A DNA stretch of 64,000 nucleotides from Pseudoselenomonas ruminantium. Its GTDB lineage: Bacteria > Bacillota > Negativicutes > Selenomonadales > Selenomonadaceae. A program made the translations under genes and the position numbers. This document shows, piece by piece, positions 50,405 to 58,792 of the stretch (position 1 is its first letter; the number at the start of each line of letters is the position of its first letter). Under the pieces are notes generated by a model. The model was given only the letters and a program-made list of their open reading frames with translations. It was not told where the DNA came from and did not search any database. The stretch is taken from contig NZ_FOQK01000019.1 in NCBI RefSeq assembly GCF_900113715.1, forward strand, positions 1 through 64,000, written 5' to 3'.

Positions 50405-51664
50405 TTATTTTACGAGTGAACCTGGATATTTGAGGGTAGCGAAGTAGTCATCAATGGTCTGGGCGCGGCGGATGAGTTCGATGCTGCCATCTGCGCGCAG
50501 CAGGAGCTCGGCGCACCAGAGCTTGCCGTTGTAGTTGAAGCCCATCGCACTGCCGTGGGCGCCTGTATCGTGGATGATCACGAGGTCACCGATATCGATT
50601 TTAGGCAGCTTGCGGTCGATGGCGAACTTGTCGTTGTTTTCGCAGAGGGAACCCGTGATGTCGTAGAGATGGTCGCAGGGTTCGTTCTCTTTGCCGGCAA
50701 TCGTGATGTGGTGGTAGGCACCGTAGAGCGCCGGGCGCATGAGGTTGGCCATGCAGGAGTCGAGGCCGATGTAGTCTTTGTAGGTTTTCTTCTCGTGCAG
50801 TACCGTCGATACGAGCCAGCCAGCCGGGCCGGTCATAGCGCGGCCGCTTTCGGTCATGAGGCCGACGTCGCCGAGACCGTTGGGAACCATCATCTCGTCG
50901 TAGAGCTGATGGATGCCTTCGCCGATCTCCATGAGGTTCAGGGGCTCCTGGCTGGGCTCGTAGGGGATGCCGAAACCGCCGCCGAGGTTGACGAACTCGA
51001 CATGGATGCCGAGCTTCTGTTTGAGTTCGACGGCCAGTGTGAACATCAGCTTGGCTGTGAACAGGAAGGCTTCGGTGCGGCGCTCGTTCGAGGCGACCAT
51101 CGTATGGAGGCCGAAGCGGCGGACGCCTTTGTCCTGCGCTATTCTGTAGGCTTCAAACAGCTGGTCGCGGGTCAGGCCGTATTTGGCTTCAGTCGGCTTG
51201 CCAATGATATCGTTGCCTTCGATGAGGTCGCCAGGGTTGTAGCGGAAGCAGAGAATCTTGGGCAGGCCAGCATGTTTCTCGAGGTATTCGATATGGCTGA
51301 TGTCGTCGAGGTTGATGATGGCACCGAGTTCGATGGCTTTCTGGAATTCATCTGCAGGAGTATCGTTGGAGGTCAAAAGGATTTCCTCGCCCTTTACGCC
51401 AGCGATATCGGAGAGCAGCAGCTCGGCAAGGCTGCTGCAGTCGGTGCCGGCACCTTCCTCATGCAGGATCTGCACGATGCGCGGGTTGGGCAGTGCTTTG
51501 ACGGCGAACTGCTCGCGGAAGGAGGGAGCCCAGGCAAAGGCCTTCTGCAAGGCGCGGATATTTTCGCGGATTGCTTGTTCGTCATAGATGTGGAATGGCG
51601 TCGGATATTGGGCGATGATTTCCTGCAGACGGTCTTTGTTCAGTGGGAATACTTTTTTTGCCAT
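50405..51664 (-). CDS. lysA: Diaminopimelate decarboxylase family enzyme
   Basis: 419-residue PLP-dependent alanine-racemase-fold decarboxylase. It would make lysine from meso-diaminopimelate. EQFAVKALPNPRIVQIL contains the PLP lysine, VNLGGGFGIPY binds the cofactor phosphate and TESGRAMTGPAGWL is a substrate-side motif. HDTGAHGSAMGFNYNGK matches the conserved tyrosine region. It is distinct from the eukaryote-like lysine/ornithine decarboxylase known in Selenomonas; carboxynorspermidine decarboxylase is a less likely alternative. CAGGAGG sets ATG 51664. Single gene, with a promoter upstream. Confidence 0.82.
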   Translation of the reverse strand: MAKKVFPLNKDRLQEIIAQYPTPFHIYDEQAIRENIRALQKAFAWAPSFREQFAVKALPNPRIVQILHEEGAGTDCSSLAELLLSDIAGVKGEEILLTSNDTPADEFQKAIELGAIINLDDISHIEYLEKHAGLPKILCFRYNPGDLIEGNDIIGKPTEAKYGLTRDQLFEAYRIAQDKGVRRFGLHTMVASNERRTEAFLFTAKLMFTLAVELKQKLGIHVEFVNLGGGFGIPYEPSQEPLNLMEIGEGIHQLYDEMMVPNGLGDVGLMTESGRAMTGPAGWLVSTVLHEKKTYKDYIGLDSCMANLMRPALYGAYHHITIAGKENEPCDHLYDITGSLCENNDKFAIDRKLPKIDIGDLVIIHDTGAHGSAMGFNYNGKLWCAELLLRADGSIELIRRAQTIDDYFATLKYPGSLVK

Positions 51665-51721
51665 GGCGACTACCTCCTGATAACCATAGAGAATTATTCT
51701 TGATTGTAAATTTGTAAATAA

Positions 51722-51750
51722 ATTATAACAAGATGGCATAATAAAGTCAA
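51722..51750 (-). promoter_or_regulatory. lysA promoter
   Basis: On the minus strand: TTGACT (51745-51750), 17-bp spacer, consensus TATAAT (51722-51727). Confidence 0.85.
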
Positions 51751-51824
51751 TATTTATAATAAAATCGTATATTCATCTTACTGTCTTAGTAAAAATTTAT
51801 CAGTGAATTTTTATTGAGATTTAA

Positions 51825-51852
51825 TTGCCGTGTAAATCTTAATCACTATAAT
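51825..51852 (+). promoter_or_regulatory. Promoter of the lipoprotein gene
   Basis: TTGCCG (51825-51830), 16-bp spacer, TATAAT (51847-51852), divergent from the lysA promoter. Confidence 0.72.
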
Positions 51853-51902
51853 GTTAGTGTTTTGTGGAAGTCAGGGGGCAAGATGGGAAGGAAGGGTAAT
51901 GC

Positions 51903-52892
51903 GTGAGAAAGAAAACAAGTATATTTTTATTGGTCATGTTATGTTTGGCCTTTGTGTTGTCGGGATGTACAAGGATGTCTTCCCTGACGCAGACTGCATG
52001 GAAGGATACGGCATTGACAGGTCAGTATTCAATGCTGAATATCCGGATACCAGAGGTCAAGGAGGAAACACCGAAGCTGTTTCACGATAGTGATATGCAG
52101 ATCAAAGCCTGGACGGCGCGCGATGATTCGCGGGATGTTACGTTTACCGTGGAAAATGCAGCATACGACCCTGCTTTGCATTATTGGATCAATTTGCAGG
52201 GGGAGGCGGAAAATGTAAAAGCTATCCTCACAGGTACGCATATGGATGTGCAGAATGTGACGATGGAGACAGCAACTCTTGCTGGCCGGGAGGCCCGGAA
52301 AATCGAGTTTGACTATGCAGGGGGACATTTTTTAGCCTATGTAACTGTGGTGGATAACAAGGATATCTGGGCGGTTGTGCTGGATACCAGCAGAGTAAAA
52401 GAGCAGGAGCAGGTTCAGCAATTGATACAGGAGATGCTGGATAATCTGAGCGTAGAGATACAGCCGCTGGATCCGGCCAAAGCAGCTGAACAGCAGCAGA
52501 AGATAGCGGCCAATGCCCCGCAGGTAGCATTGGGGAATTTGCGGCTGGCAGAAGATTCATTCCTGCATTGGACGTACTTGTGCTTGGATTTACAGAATAC
52601 AAACTCGCAGCGGACTATTGACCGCTATCGCATACGGGTGTACAGCTACGACAAGAATGGCCAGATCATACCCAAATCAGAAAAACACAGCGGTAAGGTT
52701 TATGAGCTGTATGAATACGATAAAAAAATACCGCCAGGACAGTATGCGGATGAAAACTCCGGCTGGCAGGTAAATCCGCAAGCTAAGGGGATCGGCAGAT
52801 ATGAGATAGTGCTTGATTCGATCATCTACACCGATGGTTCGGAATGGAGGGCGTTGGAGGGCCAGGAAATCAAAACTGCAATCGATTTATAA
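51903..52892 (+). CDS. Lipoprotein of unknown function
   Basis: 329 residues with a classic lipoprotein signal: MRKKTS, a hydrophobic core and the lipobox VLSGC (cysteine at about residue 22). The first mature half (about 40-195) is beta-rich and ends in a helix (RVKEQEQVQQLIQEML). The second (about 215-329) resembles a small immunoglobulin-like domain (WTYLCLDLQNTNSQRTIDRY). No family is recognised with confidence. GTG 51903 is the start, behind AGGAAGGG; an ATG four bases earlier is out of frame. Base composition is lower in GC than its neighbours. Confidence 0.7.
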   Translation: MRKKTSIFLLVMLCLAFVLSGCTRMSSLTQTAWKDTALTGQYSMLNIRIPEVKEETPKLFHDSDMQIKAWTARDDSRDVTFTVENAAYDPALHYWINLQGEAENVKAILTGTHMDVQNVTMETATLAGREARKIEFDYAGGHFLAYVTVVDNKDIWAVVLDTSRVKEQEQVQQLIQEMLDNLSVEIQPLDPAKAAEQQQKIAANAPQVALGNLRLAEDSFLHWTYLCLDLQNTNSQRTIDRYRIRVYSYDKNGQIIPKSEKHSGKVYELYEYDKKIPPGQYADENSGWQVNPQAKGIGRYEIVLDSIIYTDGSEWRALEGQEIKTAIDL

Positions 52893-53185
52893 CCCGGAAG
52901 TAGATGTCGCCCACCTCTATAGGTGACAAGTTCCTTATTTATAAGAGGCGGTGAACATATATCTCCCGCCTCGTTGAAAAGCCAAGAGGAAGTTTTTGCC
53001 TGCGGCAAAACTGGAAAAACGGCGTTATAATGGAAAAAGGCAGATGCCGCCAAGAAGCTCCTGCAGAGGGCTTTTGGGCGGCGTTTTGTGTATACGAGGC
53101 ATAGGTTCTTTTCATCAGCAGATAGAAATGATACAATGGTTCTGTATTATATATAGTAGAAAAAGCCGTTGCAAGGAGGATGGAA
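52893..53185 (+). other. Intergenic region with several hairpins
   Basis: 293 bases with no gene. CACCT-CTAT-AGGTG (near 52914) and GAGGCGG/CCGCCTC (52946-52976) are stems without T-runs. Further on are TATAAT (53024-53029), a GC-rich hairpin with GCCGCC/GGCGGC and a TTTTG tail (about 53046-53096), and a second promoter (TTTTCA 53109-53114, 17 bp, TACAAT 53132-53137). Confidence 0.55.
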
Positions 53186-53557
53186 ATGCGCAGATTGCTG
53201 AGTTTCTTGAAGGTGTTCCGCTATGATCTGATTGTATTGCTGATGGCCATACGCCATCGCGATACGCCAGGCCGGATCAAGGGGATACTGGCCGCTGCCA
53301 TCCTGTATCTCGTGAGCCCTGTGGACATCATCCCCGATGCGGTGCCTTTGGCGGGGGTTGTCGATGATGCGGTCATCGTGCCGGCGGTCATCTATGGTTT
53401 GACGAATATGCTGCCTTCGCATGTGCGGCGCTATGCGGAGACCCGCGCTGACCAGGCCACGCGCTATATGCCGGTGGTGCTCATTGCGGCGTCGTTGTTT
53501 GTGCTCGTATGGCTCGGGCTTATCGTCTATGGATTGTGGCGGCTGTTGTTTGCTTGA
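53186..53557 (+). CDS. YkvA-like DUF1232 membrane protein
   Basis: 123 residues with the family core GILAAAILYLVSPVDIIPDA and VDDAVIVPAVIY, two amphipathic or membrane segments, plus an additional C-terminal helix (about 98-120). The function of DUF1232 proteins is not established. AAGGAGG sits six bases before ATG 53186. It lies 38 bp upstream of topB and may be co-transcribed with it. Confidence 0.85.
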   Translation: MRRLLSFLKVFRYDLIVLLMAIRHRDTPGRIKGILAAAILYLVSPVDIIPDAVPLAGVVDDAVIVPAVIYGLTNMLPSHVRRYAETRADQATRYMPVVLIAASLFVLVWLGLIVYGLWRLLFA

Positions 53558-53595
53558 GGCCGCTGGGCAACAGATAAAGGAAGAGGAGTTTTATT

Positions 53596-56112
53596 TTGCG
53601 TTTATATATTGCCGAGAAACCGAGTGTCGGACGGGAGCTGGCTAAGTGCCTGACTGGCCCGGTGGTGCGTCACGATGGCTATCTGGAGACGCGCGATGGC
53701 ATCGTGACCTGGCTGTTCGGTCATATCCTGCGCCAGGCTGAGCCGGATGAATACAATCCGCAGTACAAGCGCTGGCGGGCCGAGGATCTGCCGATCATCC
53801 CTGACCAGTGGAAATTGTTTGTGGACAAGAACTGCGAGAAACAGTTCGCCATCGTCAAATCGCTGATCGAGAAGGCCGATGAAATCGTCCATGGCGGTGA
53901 CCCGGACCGTGAGGGGCAGCTGCTCGTCGATGAGGTGCTCGACTATATCGGCACGACAAAGCCGGTCAAGCGCATCCTGCTCAACGCTCTCGATGAGACG
54001 AGCATCAAGAAGGCCAACAGCAGCCTGCGCGAGAACAAGGAGTTCTTCAATCTCAAGCAGTCGGCTCTGGCGCGTGCGCGCGCTGACTGGCTGATCGGCA
54101 TGAACCTGTCGCGCGCCTATACGCTGGCGGCACGCCGGGCCGGGCATGATAAGCTCGTGCTGCCGATCGGCCGCGTCAAGACGCCGACGCTGGCGCTGGT
54201 CGTGCGCCGCGAGCGCGAGATCGAGAATTTCAAGCCTGTCGATTACTATACCATCAAGGGAACCTTTGCCCATGCCAATGGTTCATTTCAGGCCCAGTGG
54301 AAGCCCAAGGATACGATGGCGGGCCTCGACAGTGAGAACCGTCTGATCGACAGGCAGATGGCTGAAGACAAGCTGGCGTTCTTCCAGGACATGCCACATG
54401 GTGGCGTGATCACGGCGTACCAGAAGACGAAGAAGCAGGAGCCGCAGCCGCTCCCCTTCTCGCTGTCCACGCTGCAGGTGCTGGCAGGAAAGATGTATGG
54501 CTATGCGCCGCAGCTCGTGCTCGATACGGCCCAGAAGCTTTACGAGAAGAAGCTCACGACGTATCCGCGTTCGGATTGCGAGTATCTGCCGACGAACCAG
54601 TTCGGCGATGCGGGTAAGATCCTGCAGAATCTTGCTGCTGCTGGTGATGCTGAGGTGGCAGCCTGGGCACCGAAAGCGGATAGGAAGATCAAGAGCCGGG
54701 CGTGGAACGACAAGAAGATATCGGCCCACCATGCAATCATCCCGACAACGGTCCAGGCCAATGTGCTGACGATGACGGCGGAGGAGCGCAATCTGTATCA
54801 TCTGATCGCGCGCGGCTATATCGCCCAGTTCTATCCCGTCCATACCTATGACCAGACGAAGGTCGAGGTCACTTATAAGGAGGAGCTGTTCACGGCCAGC
54901 GGCCGCACGGAGCGCGACCTTGGCTGGAAGGAAATGTACCAGTCCAAGCGCAAGAAGGCCGAGGACGAGGATGAGAACAAGGAAGAAGACGAGAGCGATA
55001 AGACGCTGCCGGCCATGAAGAAAAAGGATGGTGTCAACTGGACAGGCGGCGATATCACGCAGCGCGCGACCAAGCCGCCGGTGCGGTTCACGCCGTCGAC
55101 ACTGCTGGCCGGCATGAAGGAGATCCATAAGTACGTCAAGAATCCTGAGGCCAAGAAGCAGCTCAAGGATGTCTATGGCATCGGCACCGAGGCGACGCGG
55201 GCGACGATCATCGATGATCTCATCAAGCGCAAGTTCATGACGGCCAAGGGCAAGAAGAAGTATCTGAGTCCGACGCCGGCGGCGTTCCTGCTCGTCGACG
55301 CGCTGCCCGATGAGATGACTTATCCGGATTCGACAGCCATCTGGGAGGACAAGCTCCATTCGATGTCCGAGGGCGATGGTTCGCTCGAGGAATTCCTCAA
55401 GGGGCAGATCGAGTTCACGCGGCGTCTCTGCGGCAAGGCTGGCAATGCGCGCATGGAGGTCACGGGCGAGAACGTCTGCCCGCGCTGCCATCAGGGCGTG
55501 CTCTTGCAGCGCAAGGGCAAGAACGGTATCTTCTGGGGCTGCTCGAACTATCCGAAGTGCCGCATGACCTGCAACGACAAGGATGGCAAGCCGGATATGG
55601 ATGATGCGCGGTCGCGCCTGGCCCGCAGCCCGCAGGCCATGGCTCCTGCCGCTGTCTCGGCTTCGGCCATGGCTCGCCAGGGTGGCGCAGCTGCAAGCCG
55701 GAGGCCGGCCGCCAGCTATGCCGCGCCGCCTGCGCCTGTGTATTCGGCCCAGTCGTACGCAGCGCCGTCGGCACAGGATATGGCAGAGCTCGATTCGCTG
55801 TTTTCCGCAGCGGATTATGAGGCTAGCCTGGCGGATGCGATGCAGAATTATGTGTCGCCGCAGCCGCAGAAGAAGGGCTGGCAGAACTGGGGCGACAAGC
55901 CTAAGTATTCAGCCAGCCCCATGGAGCACATGGAGGAAAATGCAACGGCCAAGGCGAAAGATAGTAAGGATAGGGATAAATACCTCTGTCCGCGCTGCCG
56001 TGAAGGCCATCTGCGGCAGATACGTGGCAAGAACGGCATGTTCTGGGGCTGCACGAATTATCCGCGCTGTACAGCGACATTTGATGACGAGAAGGGCAAG
56101 CCTGTATTGTGA
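53596..56112 (+). CDS. topB: DNA topoisomerase III
   Basis: 838-residue type IA topoisomerase that decatenates DNA. An N-terminal Toprim domain opens with LYIAEKPSVGREL (residues 2-14), with GGDPDREGQLL as the metal site. The catalytic tyrosine is in LTTYPRSDCEYLP. An acidic/Lys-rich insertion (EDEDENKEEDESDK) lies in the core. The C-terminus has two zinc-finger units (CPRCHQG...CSNYPKC and CPRCREG...CTNYPRC), separated by an Ala/Ser/Pro-rich linker. Start is TTG 53596 behind AAGAGGAG. A helicase gene follows 21 bp after the stop. Confidence 0.95.
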   Translation: MRLYIAEKPSVGRELAKCLTGPVVRHDGYLETRDGIVTWLFGHILRQAEPDEYNPQYKRWRAEDLPIIPDQWKLFVDKNCEKQFAIVKSLIEKADEIVHGGDPDREGQLLVDEVLDYIGTTKPVKRILLNALDETSIKKANSSLRENKEFFNLKQSALARARADWLIGMNLSRAYTLAARRAGHDKLVLPIGRVKTPTLALVVRREREIENFKPVDYYTIKGTFAHANGSFQAQWKPKDTMAGLDSENRLIDRQMAEDKLAFFQDMPHGGVITAYQKTKKQEPQPLPFSLSTLQVLAGKMYGYAPQLVLDTAQKLYEKKLTTYPRSDCEYLPTNQFGDAGKILQNLAAAGDAEVAAWAPKADRKIKSRAWNDKKISAHHAIIPTTVQANVLTMTAEERNLYHLIARGYIAQFYPVHTYDQTKVEVTYKEELFTASGRTERDLGWKEMYQSKRKKAEDEDENKEEDESDKTLPAMKKKDGVNWTGGDITQRATKPPVRFTPSTLLAGMKEIHKYVKNPEAKKQLKDVYGIGTEATRATIIDDLIKRKFMTAKGKKKYLSPTPAAFLLVDALPDEMTYPDSTAIWEDKLHSMSEGDGSLEEFLKGQIEFTRRLCGKAGNARMEVTGENVCPRCHQGVLLQRKGKNGIFWGCSNYPKCRMTCNDKDGKPDMDDARSRLARSPQAMAPAAVSASAMARQGGAAASRRPAASYAAPPAPVYSAQSYAAPSAQDMAELDSLFSAADYEASLADAMQNYVSPQPQKKGWQNWGDKPKYSASPMEHMEENATAKAKDSKDRDKYLCPRCREGHLRQIRGKNGMFWGCTNYPRCTATFDDEKGKPVL

Positions 56113-56133
56113 GGGGCTTGAGAAGGAGAATAA

Positions 56134-57348
56134 ATGACAACGTTCAAAGATCTAGGCATAGAGACGGCCTTGGCTGATGCCCTGGCCAAACAGGGGATAG
56201 CTGCGCCGCTGGCGATACAGGAAAAGACCATCGCCAGGGTACTGGCTGGCAGCAACATCATCGGCCAGGCACCGACAGGGACAGGCAAGACGCTGGCATA
56301 TCTTTTGCCAGCATTGCAGCAGATCGACCCTGCGCTGCGTCAGGCGCAGGTGCTGATCCTTGCGCCGACTTATGAGCTGGCGATGCAGATCGCCAATGTG
56401 GCGCGGGAGCTCAGCCAGGCGGCAGATCTCGGCATCAAGGTGCAGGGACTCATCGGCGGCGCGAATATCGCCCGCCAGATGGATAAGCTCAAGGAGAAGC
56501 CGCAGCTTATCGTCGGATCAGCCGGCCGCATCATCGAGCTGGCGCGCAAGGGCAAGCTCAAGCTCCAACAGGTCAAGCTGCTCGTGCTCGACGAATTCGA
56601 TCGCTTGCTCGATGACCAGAACCTGCAGAACACGGTCGATGCTGTCCGTCTGCTGCCCAAGGAGCGGCAGGTCATCCTGTTCTCGGCGACGGCGCCGAAG
56701 AAGGCACTGGAGCGGGCAGATTTCCTCGACCAGCCTGAGCATATCGTCGTCGAGGCTGATCCTGAGACGCTGGCGAATCGGGAGGATTATTATCTCATGA
56801 CGCCGTTCCGCGACAAGATCGAGAATGTCCGTAAGCTCACGCGTAATCTAGGGGTCAAGCGCGGGATGGTATTCATCAACCGCGTCTATGATGCGGAGAA
56901 GACGCTGGCACATCTGCGGTATGACGGCATCCGGGCAGATTCGCTGCTGGGGCACAGCAACAAGCAGGCGCGGCAGAAGGCTATCGCTGATTTCAAGAAG
57001 GGGCGCATCCAGCTGCTCCTGTCGACAGATCTGGCGGCCCGGGGACTTGATGTGGAAGGGGTAGACTACGTGTTCAATCTCGATCTGCCCGAGGATGCGC
57101 AGGTCTATCAGCACCGCGCAGGCCGTACGGCCCGGGCTGGAGCCAAGGGCACGGTCATCACGCTGGCTGACATCAAGGAGGCCTACAAGCTCGAACAGCT
57201 GGAGAAGCGTTTAGGCATCGCGTTCAAGCCGCTCAAGAAGGCGAAGAAGAGCAATGCGCCGGAAAAGAGAAAGAAAGAGCGCCCGTATAAGGCATATCAT
57301 AAGAAGGCTTCGCCGCAGCCTGCGGTCAAGAAGCCAATCAAACAGTAA
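56134..57348 (+). CDS. DEAD-box RNA helicase family protein (DEFD variant)
   Basis: 404 residues with two RecA-like lobes. Motif I is APTGTGKT, motif Ia APTYELAMQ, motif III SAT, motif V DLAARGLD and motif VI HRAGRTARAG. Motif II reads LDEFD where DEAD is usual; the two catalytic acids D-E are kept, so ATPase activity is expected. A basic Lys-rich tail (from about 365) probably binds RNA. GAAGGAG precedes the ATG. It lies between topB and a CNNM gene, probably in one operon. Substrate RNA unknown. Confidence 0.9.
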   Translation: MTTFKDLGIETALADALAKQGIAAPLAIQEKTIARVLAGSNIIGQAPTGTGKTLAYLLPALQQIDPALRQAQVLILAPTYELAMQIANVARELSQAADLGIKVQGLIGGANIARQMDKLKEKPQLIVGSAGRIIELARKGKLKLQQVKLLVLDEFDRLLDDQNLQNTVDAVRLLPKERQVILFSATAPKKALERADFLDQPEHIVVEADPETLANREDYYLMTPFRDKIENVRKLTRNLGVKRGMVFINRVYDAEKTLAHLRYDGIRADSLLGHSNKQARQKAIADFKKGRIQLLLSTDLAARGLDVEGVDYVFNLDLPEDAQVYQHRAGRTARAGAKGTVITLADIKEAYKLEQLEKRLGIAFKPLKKAKKSNAPEKRKKERPYKAYHKKASPQPAVKKPIKQ

Positions 57349-57366
57349 GCAGGAGGGAATTTTATC

Positions 57367-58695
57367 TTGGATATCGTGCCGATACTATTGCAGTTAGTAC
57401 TGGTTGTATTCCTTATTTTCATGAATGGCTTTTTTGTCGCGGCGGAGTTCGCCTGCGTTAAGATACGGCCGTCGCGGCTGGAGACGTTGATCCAGGAGGG
57501 CAGCAAGCGGGCGGCCTACGCCAAGCGGCTCACGGATCATCTCGATGCGTCGCTGTCGGTCACGCAGCTGGGCATCACGCTGGCCTCGCTGGGACTGGGC
57601 TGGGTCGGCGAGCCGGCTGTGGCCACGCTGATCCTGCCGGTCACGCAGGCAATGGGCATCGATGCGACGATCGGGCATACGATCTCGCTGGTGCTGGCGT
57701 TCTCCATCATCACGGCTGGCCACATCATCCTGGGTGAGCTCACCCCGAAGACCATGGCCATCCAGAGTGTCGAGAAGATCATGCTGGCCGTGGCCTTGCC
57801 GATGCTGATCTTCCACAAGGTCATGTACCCGTTTGTCTGGCTGCTCAACCATGTAGCCAACTGGGTCACTCGGCGCATGGGCTTTGAGGCGGCCACCGAG
57901 GGGGAGAATGCCCACACGGAAGAGGAGATCCGCCTGCTTATGGAGGAGAGCCACCGTCAGGGGCTCATCGATGATACCGAGGCGAATTTTGTCGATAATG
58001 TCTTTGATTTCACGGAGCTTAACGTCCGGGAAATCATGACCCCGCGCACCGATATGGTCGTGCTGTATCTGGAGGATAGTTTCGAGGACAACCTTGCAAT
58101 CATCATGGAGGAACAGCTGACGCGCTATCCAATCTGCCGCGAGGATAAGGATCACATCATCGGCTTCCTGCATGTCAAGGACCTCATGAAGCTGATGGTA
58201 GAGGGGAAAAAGCCGAACCTGCGCAAGCTCGCGCGCAAGGCGCTGGTCGTGCCGGAGAGCATGGATGTCAATGTGCTCTTGAAGACGATGCAAGGCAGCC
58301 ACTCCCAGCTGGCCATCGTTGTCGACGAGTTCGGCGGTACGGCGGGCATGGTGACCATCGAGGATATTGTCGAGGAGATCGTCGGCGACATCCAGGACGA
58401 GTTCGATGAGGAACGTCCGACGGCGGAAGCCCGCGGCAACCACGTCTACTCCGTCGATGCCAAGATGCTCTTGGAGGAGCTGGAGGATATCCTTGAGATC
58501 AAGATCGAGGATGAGGATGTGGACAGCGTGGGCGGCTGGCTCTACGATCAGATCGGCGGCGAGCCCCAGGTCGGCCAGATGGCTGCTGCGGCTGGCAATC
58601 TGCTGTTCGTCGAGGAGGTCGATGGCGCGCGGATCACGCGGGTACTAGTGAAGCTTGAGAATCCCTTGACCGAGGAGCATGAGGAAATCGTGTAA
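57367..58695 (+). CDS. CNNM/CBS-domain protein (HlyC/CorC family)
   Basis: 442-residue membrane protein. A DUF21/CNNM transmembrane domain (1-190, NGFFVAAEFACVKI and LGELTPKTMAIQ) is followed by two CBS domains (about 215-340; REIMTPRTDMV, IVVDEFGGTAGMVT) and a C-terminal CorC_HlyC domain (about 350-435). Family members take part in magnesium efflux or homeostasis. Older 'hemolysin' labels are not supported by function. TTG 57367 follows AGGAGGG, 18 bp after the helicase stop. Confidence 0.92.
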   Translation: MDIVPILLQLVLVVFLIFMNGFFVAAEFACVKIRPSRLETLIQEGSKRAAYAKRLTDHLDASLSVTQLGITLASLGLGWVGEPAVATLILPVTQAMGIDATIGHTISLVLAFSIITAGHIILGELTPKTMAIQSVEKIMLAVALPMLIFHKVMYPFVWLLNHVANWVTRRMGFEAATEGENAHTEEEIRLLMEESHRQGLIDDTEANFVDNVFDFTELNVREIMTPRTDMVVLYLEDSFEDNLAIIMEEQLTRYPICREDKDHIIGFLHVKDLMKLMVEGKKPNLRKLARKALVVPESMDVNVLLKTMQGSHSQLAIVVDEFGGTAGMVTIEDIVEEIVGDIQDEFDEERPTAEARGNHVYSVDAKMLLEELEDILEIKIEDEDVDSVGGWLYDQIGGEPQVGQMAAAAGNLLFVEEVDGARITRVLVKLENPLTEEHEEIV

Positions 58696-58792
58696 GTTGG
58701 CGTGGTGTAACAAGTTACGGTCTTTGTACTAGGTTTTTAACGTCAAAACAATTATAATGAAAGAGCATGTTGTAAGTTAGGAAGATCATTGC

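Noticed and set aside
52900-52935. Sequence near 52903-52925 resembling part of a type I-C CRISPR repeat (GTCGC, then CACCT/AGGTG)
   Set aside because: Only a single degenerate copy is present, with no spacers, leader or cas genes; it is an ordinary small hairpin.
57367-58695. Haemolysin function for the CNNM/CBS protein
   Set aside because: The old HlyC-type name is historical; the domain order fits ion-homeostasis proteins and nothing visible supports lysis.
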